The translations under genes were made by a program, and so were the position numbers. Shown here one piece after another: positions 21,618 to 33,352 of a stretch of DNA of 64,000 bases. Source of the stretch: Talinum fruticosum (lineage: Eukaryota; Streptophyta; Magnoliopsida; Caryophyllales; Talinaceae); the NCBI GenBank assembly GCA_021018815.1, contig JAITYX010000120.1, positions 620,001-684,000 on the forward strand, read 5' to 3'. A model generated the notes under the pieces. It saw only the letters and a list, made by a program, of their open reading frames with translations, was not told where the DNA came from and made no database searches. The stretch's first letter is position 1. Each line of letters begins with the position of its first letter.

Positions 21618-22138
21618 TGGCTTTGATTCTAAGGTATTATGAGATTTATAGAAGCCATTATCTAAGTTTTAATCCTGTTCTAACTCACCAAGAAACCAAT
21701 TTTTTAGCATAACATTTGTAACTATGTTTCGACCCACTCCTACACAACTCAAAACTATTGCATGATTAAATAATCTCTTTAACACTTTTATTTTGAGTAC
21801 TCGACTTCATGTTTTATGTGAAAATTACAACGTTAATTCTAATTTCTAAGTCAATTTATCTATGGAGAATTATTTGTTTGATCAAGTTTGTACATCCTAA
21901 TATCTTATTCTTTCTAACTTGATCATTTTAAGAACTCGACTCAAGATGGAATCTAAACCTAATGGATATTAGACTCATAAAATTCCGATCTTTTAGGTCG
22001 AAGATAATTAAGTGCTTAACTACTATAGTTCATTTATTATCTCGTGCCTAATCTTAGACCAAAGTAATTTTATACTTTGAGTACCACTTTGATTTGCTTT
22101 TGTAGATTGTTTAAATAAGCCTAATCTACTTTTGAATT
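21618..22138 (+). repeat. 5' LTR fragment of copia B
   Basis: Aligns with 48193-48713 (right LTR of copia C), for example CTTTATAGAAGCCATTATCT and the segment around TTTATACTTTGAGTACCACT. It ends abruptly after CTACTTTTGAATTAC. The R/U5 part and the primer binding site are missing. Confidence 0.8.
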
Positions 22139-23900
22139 ACACCGGACCACCTAAGTTCAAGGGGTCAAACATGACACACTCGGAAAAGATGATGGAGTGC
22201 TTTTTATTAGATAATGATGAAGTATGGAAAATCATCAAGAATGGAAACTTCATTCTAATGAAGATAGAAGGTGTAAAATATGTGCCTAAAGACAAGACAG
22301 AGTAACTTCTTAAGAGAATGAGAAGTTTAGAAAGAATTTCAAAGCCATGAACACACCGATGTGTGCTATCGACTCGTAAGAGTACAACAGAGTGTCGACC
22401 TATGAAACAGACCAAAGAGGTGTCGGATACACTTGTCCACATGTATGAAGGAACCCGTCAAGTGAAGCAGGGGAAGATAAGTCAATATCTTCACATGTGT
22501 GAGCTATTAAGAATGGAGCTAGGAGATAACAACTCTCGGATGTATGCTCGGTTCGATGATATTACCAACAATCTCAAGTCTTTCGGTAGAAAGATCTTTC
22601 ACAAGGAAATGGTCGGAAAAATTCCGAGAAGTCTACGAAAAGAAGGTGGGTCCCAAGGTCACAACCATTGAAGAGGCTCGGAATCTCTCTTAACCGAAGC
22701 TTGACGAGCTCATTGGGAAGCTACTTACTCATGAGCTGCACTCGGAAGAAGAGGATGCCTAAGTCAGCACCACAAAGAACATTACAATGAAGTCTTTAGA
22801 AAGTAGACGACAAAGTCCGAGCTCCTCATACTCGAAGAGGATCCCATGGCACTCATTGCGGAGGCTTCAACAAGATGATGAAGTACAAAAAGTGGCGAAA
22901 GAGGTCAAAAGAAGAGTTTTACGAGAAAGATAAGAAAGATAAAAAGGTAAATACTCATCCCCTTCAAAGTTATCCTTAACTAAAAACTCTGGTTGCTTTG
23001 AATATGGCAGCAAGGAGCACATAGTCAAGGACTCGTCCAACGAGAAAGAAGGACATAAAGAAGAAAAAGACTACGATGGTAACTTGAAGCGATGATAACT
23101 CATCCGAAGAAGATGACTATGATGACTCAAAGTGTCTTATGGCATCAACGGACTCGAAACCGGATCTCGAGCCAAATGGTGACAACTCAAATACCGAGGA
23201 AACAAGTCCTTACGAGGTAATTGAATACTTCCTTGTGTTTTCCAAAGTTGATATTGCTAGATATATTTTTGCTTTGGAAAAAAAGTCCAATTTTGACTCT
23301 TCCGATTATAAAGAACAACTTAAGTCTCTTACTGCTGAGAGTAATGGTTTGAAAAATAAGTTAGAAAACTTGAGACAAAATCCGAAAGTACTTGAGACCA
23401 CTCGCTCAAGAGAATGAGACCGAGTCCGAGTCACTTAGAATAGAGAATGGGCAGCTGAAAAGGAAGCTCAATGAGTCTAAGGAGTTGGTTTTACAACTCA
23501 GTCAAGGTTAGAAAAACCTTGATCTTTTACTTGGCTCTCATTGTGTGTCATTAAGAAAAGAAGGTATTTGTTATAATGTCGAAGATGAATCTAATTCCTA
23601 ATCAAATCTTTTTAAAACCGATTCCGTAACTATAAAGTTAAAGAAGGCTAAGCATGGTCCCATTCAATCAAATGAACAAAGGACTAAGCACATACCAGCT
23701 TACAGGAAAAGGCCTCCTCCGCCTATTTACAAAAGAAAAGTTTTTCAAAGAAAAGACACACGAGACTTAGTTTTCTAAACAGAAGACTCAAAAATAGACC
23801 AAACCCAAAATTATTAAAATTTGGGTTGCCAAAAGTGCTCTTCCTCAAAGAAAGAACACAATAAAGACAATTACTAAGTTTGTAAGATGAAGTGAGAAGG
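22139..23900 (+). pseudogene. gag: Copia B gag (5' truncated)
   Basis: Starts inside the Gag motif PPKFKGSNMT and continues with DNDEVWKIIKNGNFI and, in the 22363-22671 frame, VSDTLVHMYEGTRQVKQGKI followed by SQYLHMCELLRMELGDNNSR. The zinc knuckle at about 22999 reads CFEYGSKEHIVKDS, with the second and last Cys lost. A coiled-coil-like segment (23139-23417) carries EYFLVFSKVDIARYIFALEK. Missing N-terminus, damaged knuckle and several stops show a dead copy. Confidence 0.75.
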
Positions 23901-25330
23901 GTTAGTTTGTTTCTATTTTGCAGGTGACTTAGAAACGAAGCGTCACCGGTACTTGTACAAGTGGTCTGCTCACGTCATATATATGGACATTCAAAACTCT
24001 TCTTAGAGTTAGAAGTTCTAAATGGAGGAAAAGTCACATTTGGAGATAACAACAAAGGCAAGATAGTTGGGATTGACAAGATTGATCAAGGAAATAACTC
24101 AGTCAGTCCAGTCTACCTTATCAAATGGCTTAAGTACAATCTCCTTAACATTTCTCAATTATGTGACAATGGACAATTAGCTATAGTTTTTATGCAGTCA
24201 CTAAAGAGATAAGGCTCTATGGTATGACGTTAGGTAGCACTTATACTATCCCTCTTTCGATTCTAGTTAGAATTTATCATGCTTGAATCATCTTTCAATC
24301 TATGACTTAGTCATATTAGCATGCATACCCTCAAGAAACTTGCATCTCATGGATTGGTTAGGGGTTACGTAATCGTGCATTTAAGAAAGATGAAATTTGT
24401 GATGCATGCACAAAAGTAAAACAAGTCAAATCATCTTTCAAACCACTCTAGGCTGTGTTTGCATCCAAAGTGCTTGAGCTAGTTCATATGGATTTGTGTG
24501 CTAATGATCGATTGGGAGGGAGTTTAACTAACAAAAATTGGGCCACACCCGAAATTCAATTATTATCCGAATAGGTTGTACTATATGGGAAAGTAAAATA
24601 TCTCTTAAAAGAAGATTCTCGTGAAAAGCTTAGGAGGTAAATCATATGTGCTTGTTATTATTGATGACTATTCATGATTTACCTAGGTGTGTTTTGAGGA
24701 ACAAAAATGAAGCCTTCAAAGAGTTCACTAAGATTTGTAGGAGAATTCAAGTGCGGTCTCACACTCGGATCATAAGGATTCGAACTAACCATAGAAGGTG
24801 GTTTGATTACTCGGAATTTGTAGATTTCTCCGACAAGAATGACATCATAATGGAGTAGTAGAGAGAGAGAGAACGGAACTCTTAACGAAAAAGGAAGGAC
24901 CATGCTGATTGAAAATGATCTACCTTACTATTTCTGGCCGAGGCGATCAACACAAAGCAAATCATACATTCAACAACTGCCACATCGGACCCATCCTGAA
25001 GAAGACACCCTATAATCTGTACAAGGGAAAGAAACATAACATCTCCTACTTCGGATCGCTCGGATGTAAATCTTATGTGCATACCAATGGTAAGGAACAT
25101 CCGATCGAATTTGATGCTAGATCGGATGAAGGTATATTTCTAGGGTACGCATCTTATAGTAAAGCTTATCATATCTTTAACAAAAGGACTAACAAAATGG
25201 AAGAAAGTATCCACATTGTCTTTGATCGGATTGACCTTAGCAGGATATGTGAATCCATCTTCCCGCATCTCAGCTTAACAGAGATGAAGATGAGATTATC
25301 GAAGATGAGCTAAGAAGAAATGAGGCAATG
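23901..25330 (+). pseudogene. pol: Copia B protease and integrase, with a small insertion
   Basis: The protease active site has decayed (near 23950). The 23961-24212 frame keeps GGKVTFGDNNKGKIVGIDKI and NLLNISQLCDNGQ. Integrase is recognisable by ISMHTLKKLASHGLVRG-like text (24318), KVLELVHMDLC (about 24470), KSLGGKSYVLVIIDDYS (about 24628), IRTNHRRWFDYSEF (second Asp changed to Asn) and the long frame 24909-25313 with CHIGPILKKTPYNLYKGKK and SLGCKSYVHTNGKEHPIEFD. About 110 bp without counterpart in copia A or C interrupt the core at about 24502-24613. Confidence 0.75.
24502..24613. other. Insertion of about 110 bp inside the copia B integrase
   Basis: Copia A and copia C run straight from the DLC(W)GE codons to the KS(L/F)GG codons. 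Copia B has about 110 extra bases here, beginning CTAATGATCGATTGGGAGGG. No terminal repeats or target duplication are obvious. Confidence 0.6.
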
Positions 25331-27115
25331 TAGAACAAGCCAACTTAGAATGTTGTGACTAAAAATGAATAAGTTCAAGAGCCAGCTCGGAATGATAAAG
25401 AACGAGGCCAATGTAGAAACTCAGCGAAGAGCAACCAACCGAAGATCAACTTATTCAAGCAAAAACATGGTAAACCAAAGGACAAGTAGAGCTTTCAAAT
25501 ATACATCTAAATCCGTTCCGATATCTACAAGCAGGGTAAGAACTCGTTCTTCTTTGCAAAATCTGTGTGGATTTTCCGCCTTCATGTCATTAACGTAACC
25601 TAAAAATGCATTAGAAGCCTTAACGGAACCTGAATGGGTAGAACTCATACGAGAAGAGCTAAATCAATTTGAAAGACATCAAGTCCGGACTCTCACCAAA
25701 CGACCTTCCGACCAACCACTAATAGGAATCAAATGGGTTTTCAAGAGCAAACAGGATGAGGGAGGGTTGGTAGTAAAAATAAGGTTGGACTAGTTTCTCG
25801 AGAGTATAACCAAGAAGAGTGAATTGATTGTGGGGAAACGTATGCACTGTTGCTAGGAATGAGGTAATCGGAATTGTCTTAGCATTTGCTTCTAGCATAA
25901 ACATTAAGCTTTATCAAATGGATGTTAAGTATGCATTTCTCAATGGTTATATTCAAAAGAAGTTTATGTTGAGCAACCCCCGGATTTGAAAACTCGTAAT
26001 TTCCAAATCATGTTTTCAAATTGCAAAAGGCTTTATATGGTCTTAAATAAGCTTCCAGAGCTTGGTATGAAAGACTAAGCGGTTTCTTTGTTGAAAATGA
26101 TTTCAAAAGAGGTCAGATTGACAAAACCCTTTTCGCAAAAACCAAGGGGAATGATTTTCTTATCATTCGGATATATGTTGATGATATTATCGTTGGAGCT
26201 CCTAATGAAATTCTATGTCAAGAGTTTTTCCGAGTTAATGAGATGAGAGTTCCAAATGAACATGATGGGAGAACTAAATTTTCTTCTTGGTTTACAAATC
26301 AAATAAGACAACGATGGCATCTATGTCTATCAATCCAAGTGCACCAATGAGTTATCGAAGAAATATAAGCTGCAAGATGTGAAGCATGCAGCAACACCTA
26401 TGAGTAGCGAGTTAAAATTGGACTTAGACGAGAAAGATAAAGTCTGTAGATAAAAACGCTAAAGAGGTATGATTGGATCTCAACTCTATCTCACATCTAG
26501 TAGGACGAGATATCATGTTTAGTGTCTACCTTTGTGTAAGATTTAAAGCTAATCCTAAGGAACCACATCTCGCTCCGGTGAAGAGAATCTTTAGATATCC
26601 GGTAGGGACTCGGAATCTTGGTCTATGGTTTTCAAAGAACTCAAAACCGACTCTCGGTTGATACTCAAATGTTGACTATGTTGGATACAAGGTTGATAGA
26701 AAGAGCACATCATTTGCATGCTAATTTCTCGACGGTCAATCCCTCATCTCCCAACGATTCAAAAAGTAGAACTTACTTGCTCTATCAACTGCCGAGGCTG
26801 ATTACATTGCAGCTGGAGCATGTTGTGCTTAGATTCTCTAGATCAAGCAACATTTGAAGGATCTTGGATTATCATTCACATCTGTCCCAATAAAGTGTGA
26901 CAATCAAAGTGCAATCGGTATCACCAAGAATCCAGTTCATCACTCAAAGACAAAGTATATTGAGGTCATGTATCATTTTCCGAGAGACCATTCTAAAAAG
27001 GTGATATTGAACTTTAGTTGATTCCTACGAAATTTCGATCGGATGATATTTTCACTAAGCTTCGAGTGAAGATTAGTTTTATTTTATTGGGAATGAACTT
27101 AGCATGATTATTGCA
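25331..27115 (+). pseudogene. pol: Copia B reverse transcriptase and RNase H
   Basis: Fragments in several frames give EPEWVELIREELNQFERHQV (about 25630), IKWVFKSKQDEGG, KLYQMDVKYAFLNGYIQKK (25905) and the catalytic YVDD at 26174-26185. RNase H follows with HLAPVKRIFRYPVGTRNLGL (26564), VPIKCDNQSAIGITKNPVHH (26888) and a terminal NELSMIIA-like end near 27110. Single-base changes and shifts break it many times. It aligns with copia C (44260-45770). Confidence 0.8.
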
Positions 27116-27564
27116 TGATGATGTTATTTATTACATGATTTATTATTTCATAATTGAGTGTTCTATGCCTTGAGTAGATAATAAATGGATAAGTTAACTT
27201 AGAATAAGACTTAGCTATGAGTTATAAATTTTCCGAGTGATCCGAGTCACTTACACACCTTAATGACTGGGACTCGGATCATGAGCGAAATGGACATCCA
27301 AATTCCGAGGTCATCTCTAGATAAATGGAGAATCTCATAAATATTTTTTGAAAACTCTATCTTCTCTTTCTCTTTCTCACTCTCGTCACGCGAACAGTCA
27401 ACGTAAACTACCTGTTGGAAGAATGATGTTGGAGAAACTAGCCAGTTACTACACTCGCGAAACTTAACGGTCTAATAACCGTTGCTTGGTAACCGAGTAA
27501 GAAAGTTAGTTGGAAGCCTTTTCTTGTTATAAATAGCAGTGCTTCACTTCCTTTCCTCCACTTT
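27116..27564 (+). promoter_or_regulatory. Spacer with putative ORF3 promoter, copia B
   Basis: Shares with the other copies the block around GGACATCCAAATTCCGAGGT and CATCTCTAGATAAATGGAGA (27290-27330), a CT-rich run (27360-27385) and TATAAATAGCA from 27528. The CACTA element interrupts the leader 29 bp after the TATA box. With the CACTA and its target duplication subtracted, TATA-to-ATG spacing is about 182 bp. Confidence 0.55.
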
Positions 27565-28019
27565 CACTACTACGTAAACCACTTTTAACGACCGGTCTTT
27601 AATGACATTTAAACGAGACAAACCGTCATGAAAAATGGACCGGTCGCATTTTCATCAAAATATGCGGGTTTTAATGTATATATGATGACGATTCAACAAA
27701 ATGGACTGTTGTATAAAGTTTCTATTAAACTTTAGACTACGGTTTTTTAACCGGACCGTCGTCATAGACTTATCTCGCCGACTTGCCTTTTCGGCCTCAC
27801 TCTGCTGTTTTAGGTCGTGGTTGCACTCCCCTCACTCTTTCTTTGTTTCCGGTTGTCGGCGGAGCACTTTCTCGCTGACTTACCTTTTCGACCTCACTCC
27901 CTCTCGCATGGCTGCACCTCTCTCACCGACCTCACTCTCTCTGCGTGGTTGCACCTCTTTCACCGACTTGCCTTTCCGGGCACCACCAAGTTGGTCTAGA
28001 GTAGAGACGATCCAACTCT

Positions 28020-29960
28020 CCTTACACAGGTCGATGTTGATAGCGACGATAATGTTATAGGTGAGAATAAAGCTACCCTTATGAGCTATGTTGGTACGGT
28101 AACCAACTACCACGTGAACATAACCTTTAGAAAATGGGTTGATGTCCCCGATTCCATTAAGGATAAGTTATGTAATGATATTCAGGTAAATAAATACATC
28201 TCAACTTAGTATTACAACTTATATTATAAATGGTTAATATATATGTACTAATGCATATCGTTCTTGTGTTTTAGAGAACGTTCAACTTGAACGTTAATGA
28301 ATCTCAAATCCTCTCATGTTGGTGGTAGAAAAGTTTAAAGACTTTAAATACCGCATTGTTGCTATATGGGTCTACAAAACAAAGCGAGATAAAATAAGAA
28401 GGTAGACCCCGGGATGTCTACAATTGTATCACCGAGGAGGACCGTAGATCGTTTGAGTCACATGTTACCTCTCCGGAATACATGGTAATTTCATTTAATA
28501 TTCAATCCGATATACATATAGTGTGATGTTGGTTGTCGAATTCATATAAAAAGGAAGAAATGTAAGTGTTATGCACTCGATATTCTCTTTGTCTTGAATA
28601 TTACTTGCTTAGGCGATAGGTGAAGCCAACTAGAAGAGGATTAAGAGTAATCCGTACCCTAGTGTGCTGTCCCGTGGGGATAGGCGAAGTTGGAGGAGAG
28701 GTTGTACAAGCAAAAGCTTCAACAACTTCAAACCACATCCAGTGAAGGATCCACCATAGATGCTTCGCAACTCGTTGTCGATAAGGACAAAGCTATGGAT
28801 CGAAGGAAGAAGGAAGAAAGATGGAACCTTCACTCGTGGTTAGTGTAGATGCTATTTCTCCCCGACTCGTGCATCTTGTACTATTTTCCTTTATTTATTT
28901 TGAGAACTTATCGGTTTATTTTATGAATTTGTCAAATGATAATATTGTTTTCTTCTTACAAGAGTCTTTGTCACGGACATTGACTTGAAGTCGCCGACAC
29001 CACCGGGAGGAGGGACAAGCTAGCTTTGGCCCTACCAAGAGATAAGCATCCTAGTTGTGTTCGAGCTGTCGTTGGGTGGGTGGGGATAGTTGAGCACTTT
29101 TGGACTAGGAAGAAGTGCCCCGTCTCTTCCAAAGCAAAGCATATAAGGAGGCCAAAATGGCAGAAATGCGATCCTATTTGGCCGCACGGATGGAAGATAT
29201 GAGGGCGCAACTGTGGGCAAAGATGAGGTCATACTTCACCAACATAGGTATATCATTACCTAGCAACTTTTATGATGTACGTCCTTTCTCACCCGATACA
29301 CCGGCCAGCGTGAACGCGAGCTCATCCGTCGACCAATTCGAAGTTTTGGCGGAGGTAATTCAGATTTCGCAACCTAATTATATTTACATGCATATTTATA
29401 TTTTGACTAATTAATATATAATCTTGTTGAATTGTTACATATAGTGTGTTTTTGTTGTTGCGTAACTCCGACATGTGGCCATTGATTAATTACTTATTTA
29501 GTATGTTTTTGTTGTTTGGGATGAGGGTTGTTGTCTTGGGAAAATGGTTACTTCTAAGGGGAAACTCGTCCTGTTTATTTTTAGGGTTTTTAGGTTATTT
29601 AACTTCCATGTCAAATGCTTACTTATTCTTATGCAACCGCCGACTTGCAAGTTAGTTTTTCATCACCCTCCCTAGAGCATGTTGTGGCATTAGTGTTGTT
29701 TTCCTATAGAGGATAGATTTTGTCATTTAAGGGACACCCCTTACCGCTAATGAGGTGAGGGTGAGTGTCAAAGAGGCCATACATGGGAAAGGTGAGTGTG
29801 AGTTGCCAATCGGGGAGTGGACCTCCACCTTGTTCACGACGCAGATCGGTGCTTTTCTTCGTTGGCCCAAGAGTTTGGTCATCCACACTACGGTAATTCA
29901 TTTATATTAAAAGTACAAGATTTAGTTGTTGTTAGAATCACCTATATATATTTCTCAATT
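28020..29960 (+). pseudogene. En/Spm-associated protein (Transposase_24-like), exon remnants
   Basis: Exon-like stretches separated by GT...AG gaps show GENKATLMSYVGTVTNYHVN with ITFRKWVDVPDSIKDKLCND (28051-28180, donor CAG/GTAAAT at 28187), then NPYPSVLSRGG (about 28647), LALALPRDKHPSCVRAVVGW (about 29020), a helical MAEMRSYLAARMEDMRAQLW (29157) and ELPIGEWTSTLFTTQIGAFL followed by RWPKSLVIHTT (29800-29890). The first parts match the pattern of plant Transposase_24 proteins carried by CACTA elements. The last resembles another CACTA-linked domain (QWPxxLV type). Family assignment is from memory of motifs. Stops show decay. Confidence 0.55.
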
Positions 29961-29972
29961 TTGTATTGATTA

Positions 29973-31290
29973 TTGACTAGGATATCGGGGACGGATCCAA
30001 GAGTTGGATTAAGGGCATCGGTGGCGCCCGTTCGTTGTCCGAAGAAGTCTCCTTTCAAATCCATTGACGAGTCTCGCACGGATTGCTATGCTACTCTTGA
30101 TAGTTATGTGCAAACTCTATCAACAGAGGACCGGATCATTTGTAGCACGCCGAGTCACGTGTTTGGGCTACGTGAAGCGGATATGTCGGTCTTTGTCTTC
30201 CCGGACAACATACTCGCCATTTTTGTGCATGGAGGAAATCGGCTTATCCGCTATTACGCTTAGCATGATGTGAGTTAATATATTCATAATCAGTTTTTTT
30301 CTAATTAATTTCAGTTTCTAACTACATAATAATATGTAAGGTGGTTGCATGAAATTAGAAAGGACTTCAGTACGGTTTCGAACCCTACTTTCGTTATTCA
30401 AGGAGCTGGGCTGTATAGTGATGAACGAGTCTCCTATATCTTCAACGTCATGAAAGATGTTGCGAATGATAAAACATTGTTTCGACGGCGTTCAATTAGA
30501 GGTAAGTCGACAAATAATGAACTAATTAACTGATGAAGTTTTTATATGGTGTTATGCGTACTTATATAAAAATGTGTTATTTGTAGCCACCATTGGATGC
30601 TTGTTGCCGTATACCCAAGGGCTAATATGGCCTACATCCTTTATCCTCCGGGTCATGATGTGGGGAAGATATCAAGGACGTTGTCGAGGTGTGAGTACAT
30701 ACTTTTAATCATTTTATGTCTGTTTTGTTAATTAGGAATCGTTTAATGGTTTATCTAACTTGAATTTATTTTTCCAATTGAAAAATAGTGCTCTAGTCCG
30801 TTATTATTTTGGTAGAGGCGTCAAGGATAAACGAGTGAATAAGAAAGTACAACCACTAATTGTCCCTGCTAAGGTGAGGTTCTCTTGGTTATTAGAGTCT
30901 ACTTTAGATGTTTTTCATTTCATATTACTTACTAGATACGTAAGTACTAATTAATTCTCTATGTGTTGCGAATCTATTTTATTGTTGTAGTCCTATAAAT
31001 AACTCGGGGAATGTGGAGTGCGGCTTCGCATTCTCCAAGTACATGAAAGAGATTGTGACCAAACTCGGAAAGCATTCTAATCCAAAAGAGGTATAGTTGC
31101 ACTTGTAATTGATTATTATATATTCTTTTTCAGCTTGATTAACACTTGCACTCGACCTAATTAATATGTCTTTTATAACATTGGTTATAATATTTCCTAG
31201 GAAAGAAGCCACTCACTCCCTATACGATATAAATTGATCATCGACTTAAAATAAGGTTGGGTAGAGTTTGTATACAACCAAATAAAGGAA
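29973..31290 (+). pseudogene. Ulp1-like (C48) peptidase remnant in the CACTA element
   Basis: Text resembling plant transposon Ulp1 peptidases: HHWMLVAVYPRANMAYILYP at about 30592-30650 (His of the catalytic triad in HHW), and NNSGNVECGFAFSKYMKEIV (about 31000-31060), where the Cys of ECG corresponds to the catalytic Cys. A stretch at 31255-31295 resembles the usual end after the Cys motif. Upstream ORFs 29973-30263 and 30345-30533 lie in the expected N-terminal part. In other plant CACTA and MULE elements such peptidases are captured desumoylating enzymes; activity here is unlikely because of the broken frames. Confidence 0.55.
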
Positions 31291-31663
31291 TAGGTATATA
31301 TATTATAGTTATTCTAGATTATAGAGGAAGGCCTATGATGACAGCTTAAGATGAAGAAACCGTTGCCATATGTTTACCTATGACTACGGTTTTAAACCGT
31401 AGTAAAAGGTGATACATACAACGATGCCTAAATACACGACGCCGATTAATTGTCGTTAAAAGTAGTTGCAATAGTAGTGCTTTAACTATCGTTAAAAGTA
31501 GTTTCCGTAGTAGTGTTTACCTACTTATTGCTTGCGTTATCGCTCTCTTTGCTTTCAAAATTCTCTCGCTAACTCGTGCTCACCCTCTTTCTCTCTAATT
31601 CTCAATCTTCTATGTTCTCTACTCTTTCTCTCGCTTCACTCTCTCAATCTCTACTCTCTAACA

Positions 31664-32422
31664 ATGCCTAAGAGAAGAGCTACTCAGGAATGAGGTTCAA
31701 CCACCAAGAAGGTCGAACCAAATCTACTCGTGCTGAGGGTTGGCAAGGAAAAGGCAAACAGCCGACCTCGTAAAGACCAAAACACTTTGTCACCCAACAC
31801 TTTATTCTAGATGACAAGATCTTCCGTAATACCTCCTTCGCTGGTTGAAATACATCACCAAAACCGGTGTGTACAACTATCTTTGTTTCTATTAGTACAT
31901 TTACCTGCACCTTGTGCCGTAGTTTTACACTCACATGATCGCCAACAAAGGCATCATCACTTCAACCGTTCGAGGTAAGACCGTTCAAATCAATCTAGGC
32001 TTACTTGACAATCTTTTCATTGTGAAGACTCTCTTTCTCAACTCCAATCCTGTTTCGTTCAATGAAATCGCTAATGATTTATTTGAAAAATACACTAAAG
32101 AGCCACCTTAGTCCGAAAGAACTTTTACGTGACTCGGATGAAGTCGAAGCCAGGCTTATGTGTTTTATTTTGAACCGAACTTTCTTTTCTCATCACTCGT
32201 CAAAATAGAACCCCGTCTCCAAAATTCTCAAGGTTCTCTACGACCTTCTCGATGGCTATGAAGTAAACCTCTTTCCTTTCATTTTAGAGCAGATGGCAAC
32301 TGCGCTCGCTGATTCGAAGAAGTCGGCGCCATATCCTTTCGTAGCTCTTCTGACTCGTTGTTTTGAATCGGTTCAAATCCCTCTCCCGTCCGACCCAAAC
32401 GATTGCTTAGAACCCGTTGTTT
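31664..32422 (+). pseudogene. Copia B ORF3 (3' truncated)
   Basis: ATG at 31664 gives MPKRRATQE followed by a stop. Later frames show an extended homology to copia C ORF3 (46354 on): CAATCTAGGCTTACTTGACA (GLLDN), LFIVKTLFLNSNPVSFNEIA (about 32010) and DLFEKYTKE. The homology stops at about 32422 and the sequence continues inside the LTR, so the acidic and basic C-terminal parts are deleted. Its leader and TATA box lie left of the CACTA insertion. Confidence 0.65.
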
Positions 32423-33352
32423 GATTTGCTCTTATATATTGTTTAAACAAGGCTAATATACTTTTGAATTACAAAAGTAACCGATTTCTAACTGTTAAAC
32501 ACCATCGGACATAGATTAACCTTTTCCGGACATAGCCGAGACTACGTATAAGGGTTGTTTGTTTCCAAATCTAGAAAACTATAGCTTTGAGTCTAACGCT
32601 TATTTCCTCCCCATATTTCAATAACCACTAGTGGATTGGACCATGTTTTGAGCCAAGGATCACTACACAATGTAAACATCTCAACGAATCTTTTTCGAGT
32701 GACTTAAACTAGCCGTTACAACACTAATGAAGCTCACGGTCCATAACGAGTCTCAACCGTCATTCCGCTTTAGTGCTCATAAATAGAAGCCACTCTGCAA
32801 GACTTCAAGATTACTGAACACAATGCTTAACACTTACTTAGTGCATTCTTACACAATCTTCATCTTACAACTCCTAAAGTGTGTTTTCTTACTTTCCGAG
32901 TTGTAAAGAAAGTCTTGTAATCACTTATAGTCTTTACTTTCTTTCTAAGTCTCTTGTCCGACCCCGTAAGGGCTAACTCAGCTCAATTGTACTTGACTGT
33001 AAGGGTTATCTCAGTCAGGAAGTACTAGGTCGGATAAGGGAACTTCTAAGTCTAGGAAAAACTTATAAAGGAATTGTATAAGGGAGCAATTCTAGTTAGA
33101 GTAAGTCCTTTGTAATTGAGGATTAAATTAGTGGATTTAACTTGGTGCTTGGATTAGCACTGGCCGTGGTTTTTTACTGCAGGAGGGCTTTCATGTATTT
33201 CTGAGTGTTTAACTTTTTGAGTGCAATCGAGACTTAGTATTTCTTTCTTATTCTGTTATATGCAAAAGAGTTTCTTTTTTTCTCAAAAATCTTTCATCAC
33301 CCTATTTGCCCCACCTCTAAGATGACTTAACCTCTCCAAGAGCAAACCTTTA
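32423..33352 (+). repeat. 3' LTR of copia B (5' truncated)
   Basis: Aligns with 48669-49597 of copia C: TTGTTTAAACAAGGCTAATA, the TATA variant CATAAATAGAAGCCAC at 32778, the TAAGGGTTATCTCAG block and the end AGCAAACCTTTA at 33352. The first about 475 bp of the LTR are missing. Confidence 0.8.

Larger units (their letters stand above)
27565..31515 (+). mobile_element. CACTA (En/Spm) DNA transposon
   Basis: 3951 bp with terminal inverted repeats CACTACTACGTAAAC (27565-27579) and GTTTCCGTAGTAGTG (31501-31515), 14 of 15 positions matching. A 3-bp target duplication TTT lies on both sides (27562-27564 and 31516-31518). The paralogous site in copia C reads CCACTTTACCTACC (about 46206) without the insertion, a clean empty site. 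Subterminal copies of GTTAAAAGTAGTT occur at the right end (31454 and 31490), and CCACTTTTAAC is at the left. It carries remnants of an En/Spm-associated protein and a Ulp1-type peptidase, but no TNP2 transposase was seen, so it is probably non-autonomous. Confidence 0.9.
21618..33352 (+). mobile_element. Copia B: Sirevirus-like element inserted in Tat gag, carrying a CACTA element
   Basis: A left LTR piece (21618-22138) joins directly to gag. Then follow protease, integrase, RT, RNase H, the ORF3 promoter region, a CACTA insertion (27565-31515), a truncated ORF3 and a right LTR piece ending at 33352. Two internal deletions removed the end of the left LTR with the gag start, and the ORF3 end with the start of the right LTR. 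Confidence 0.8.
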
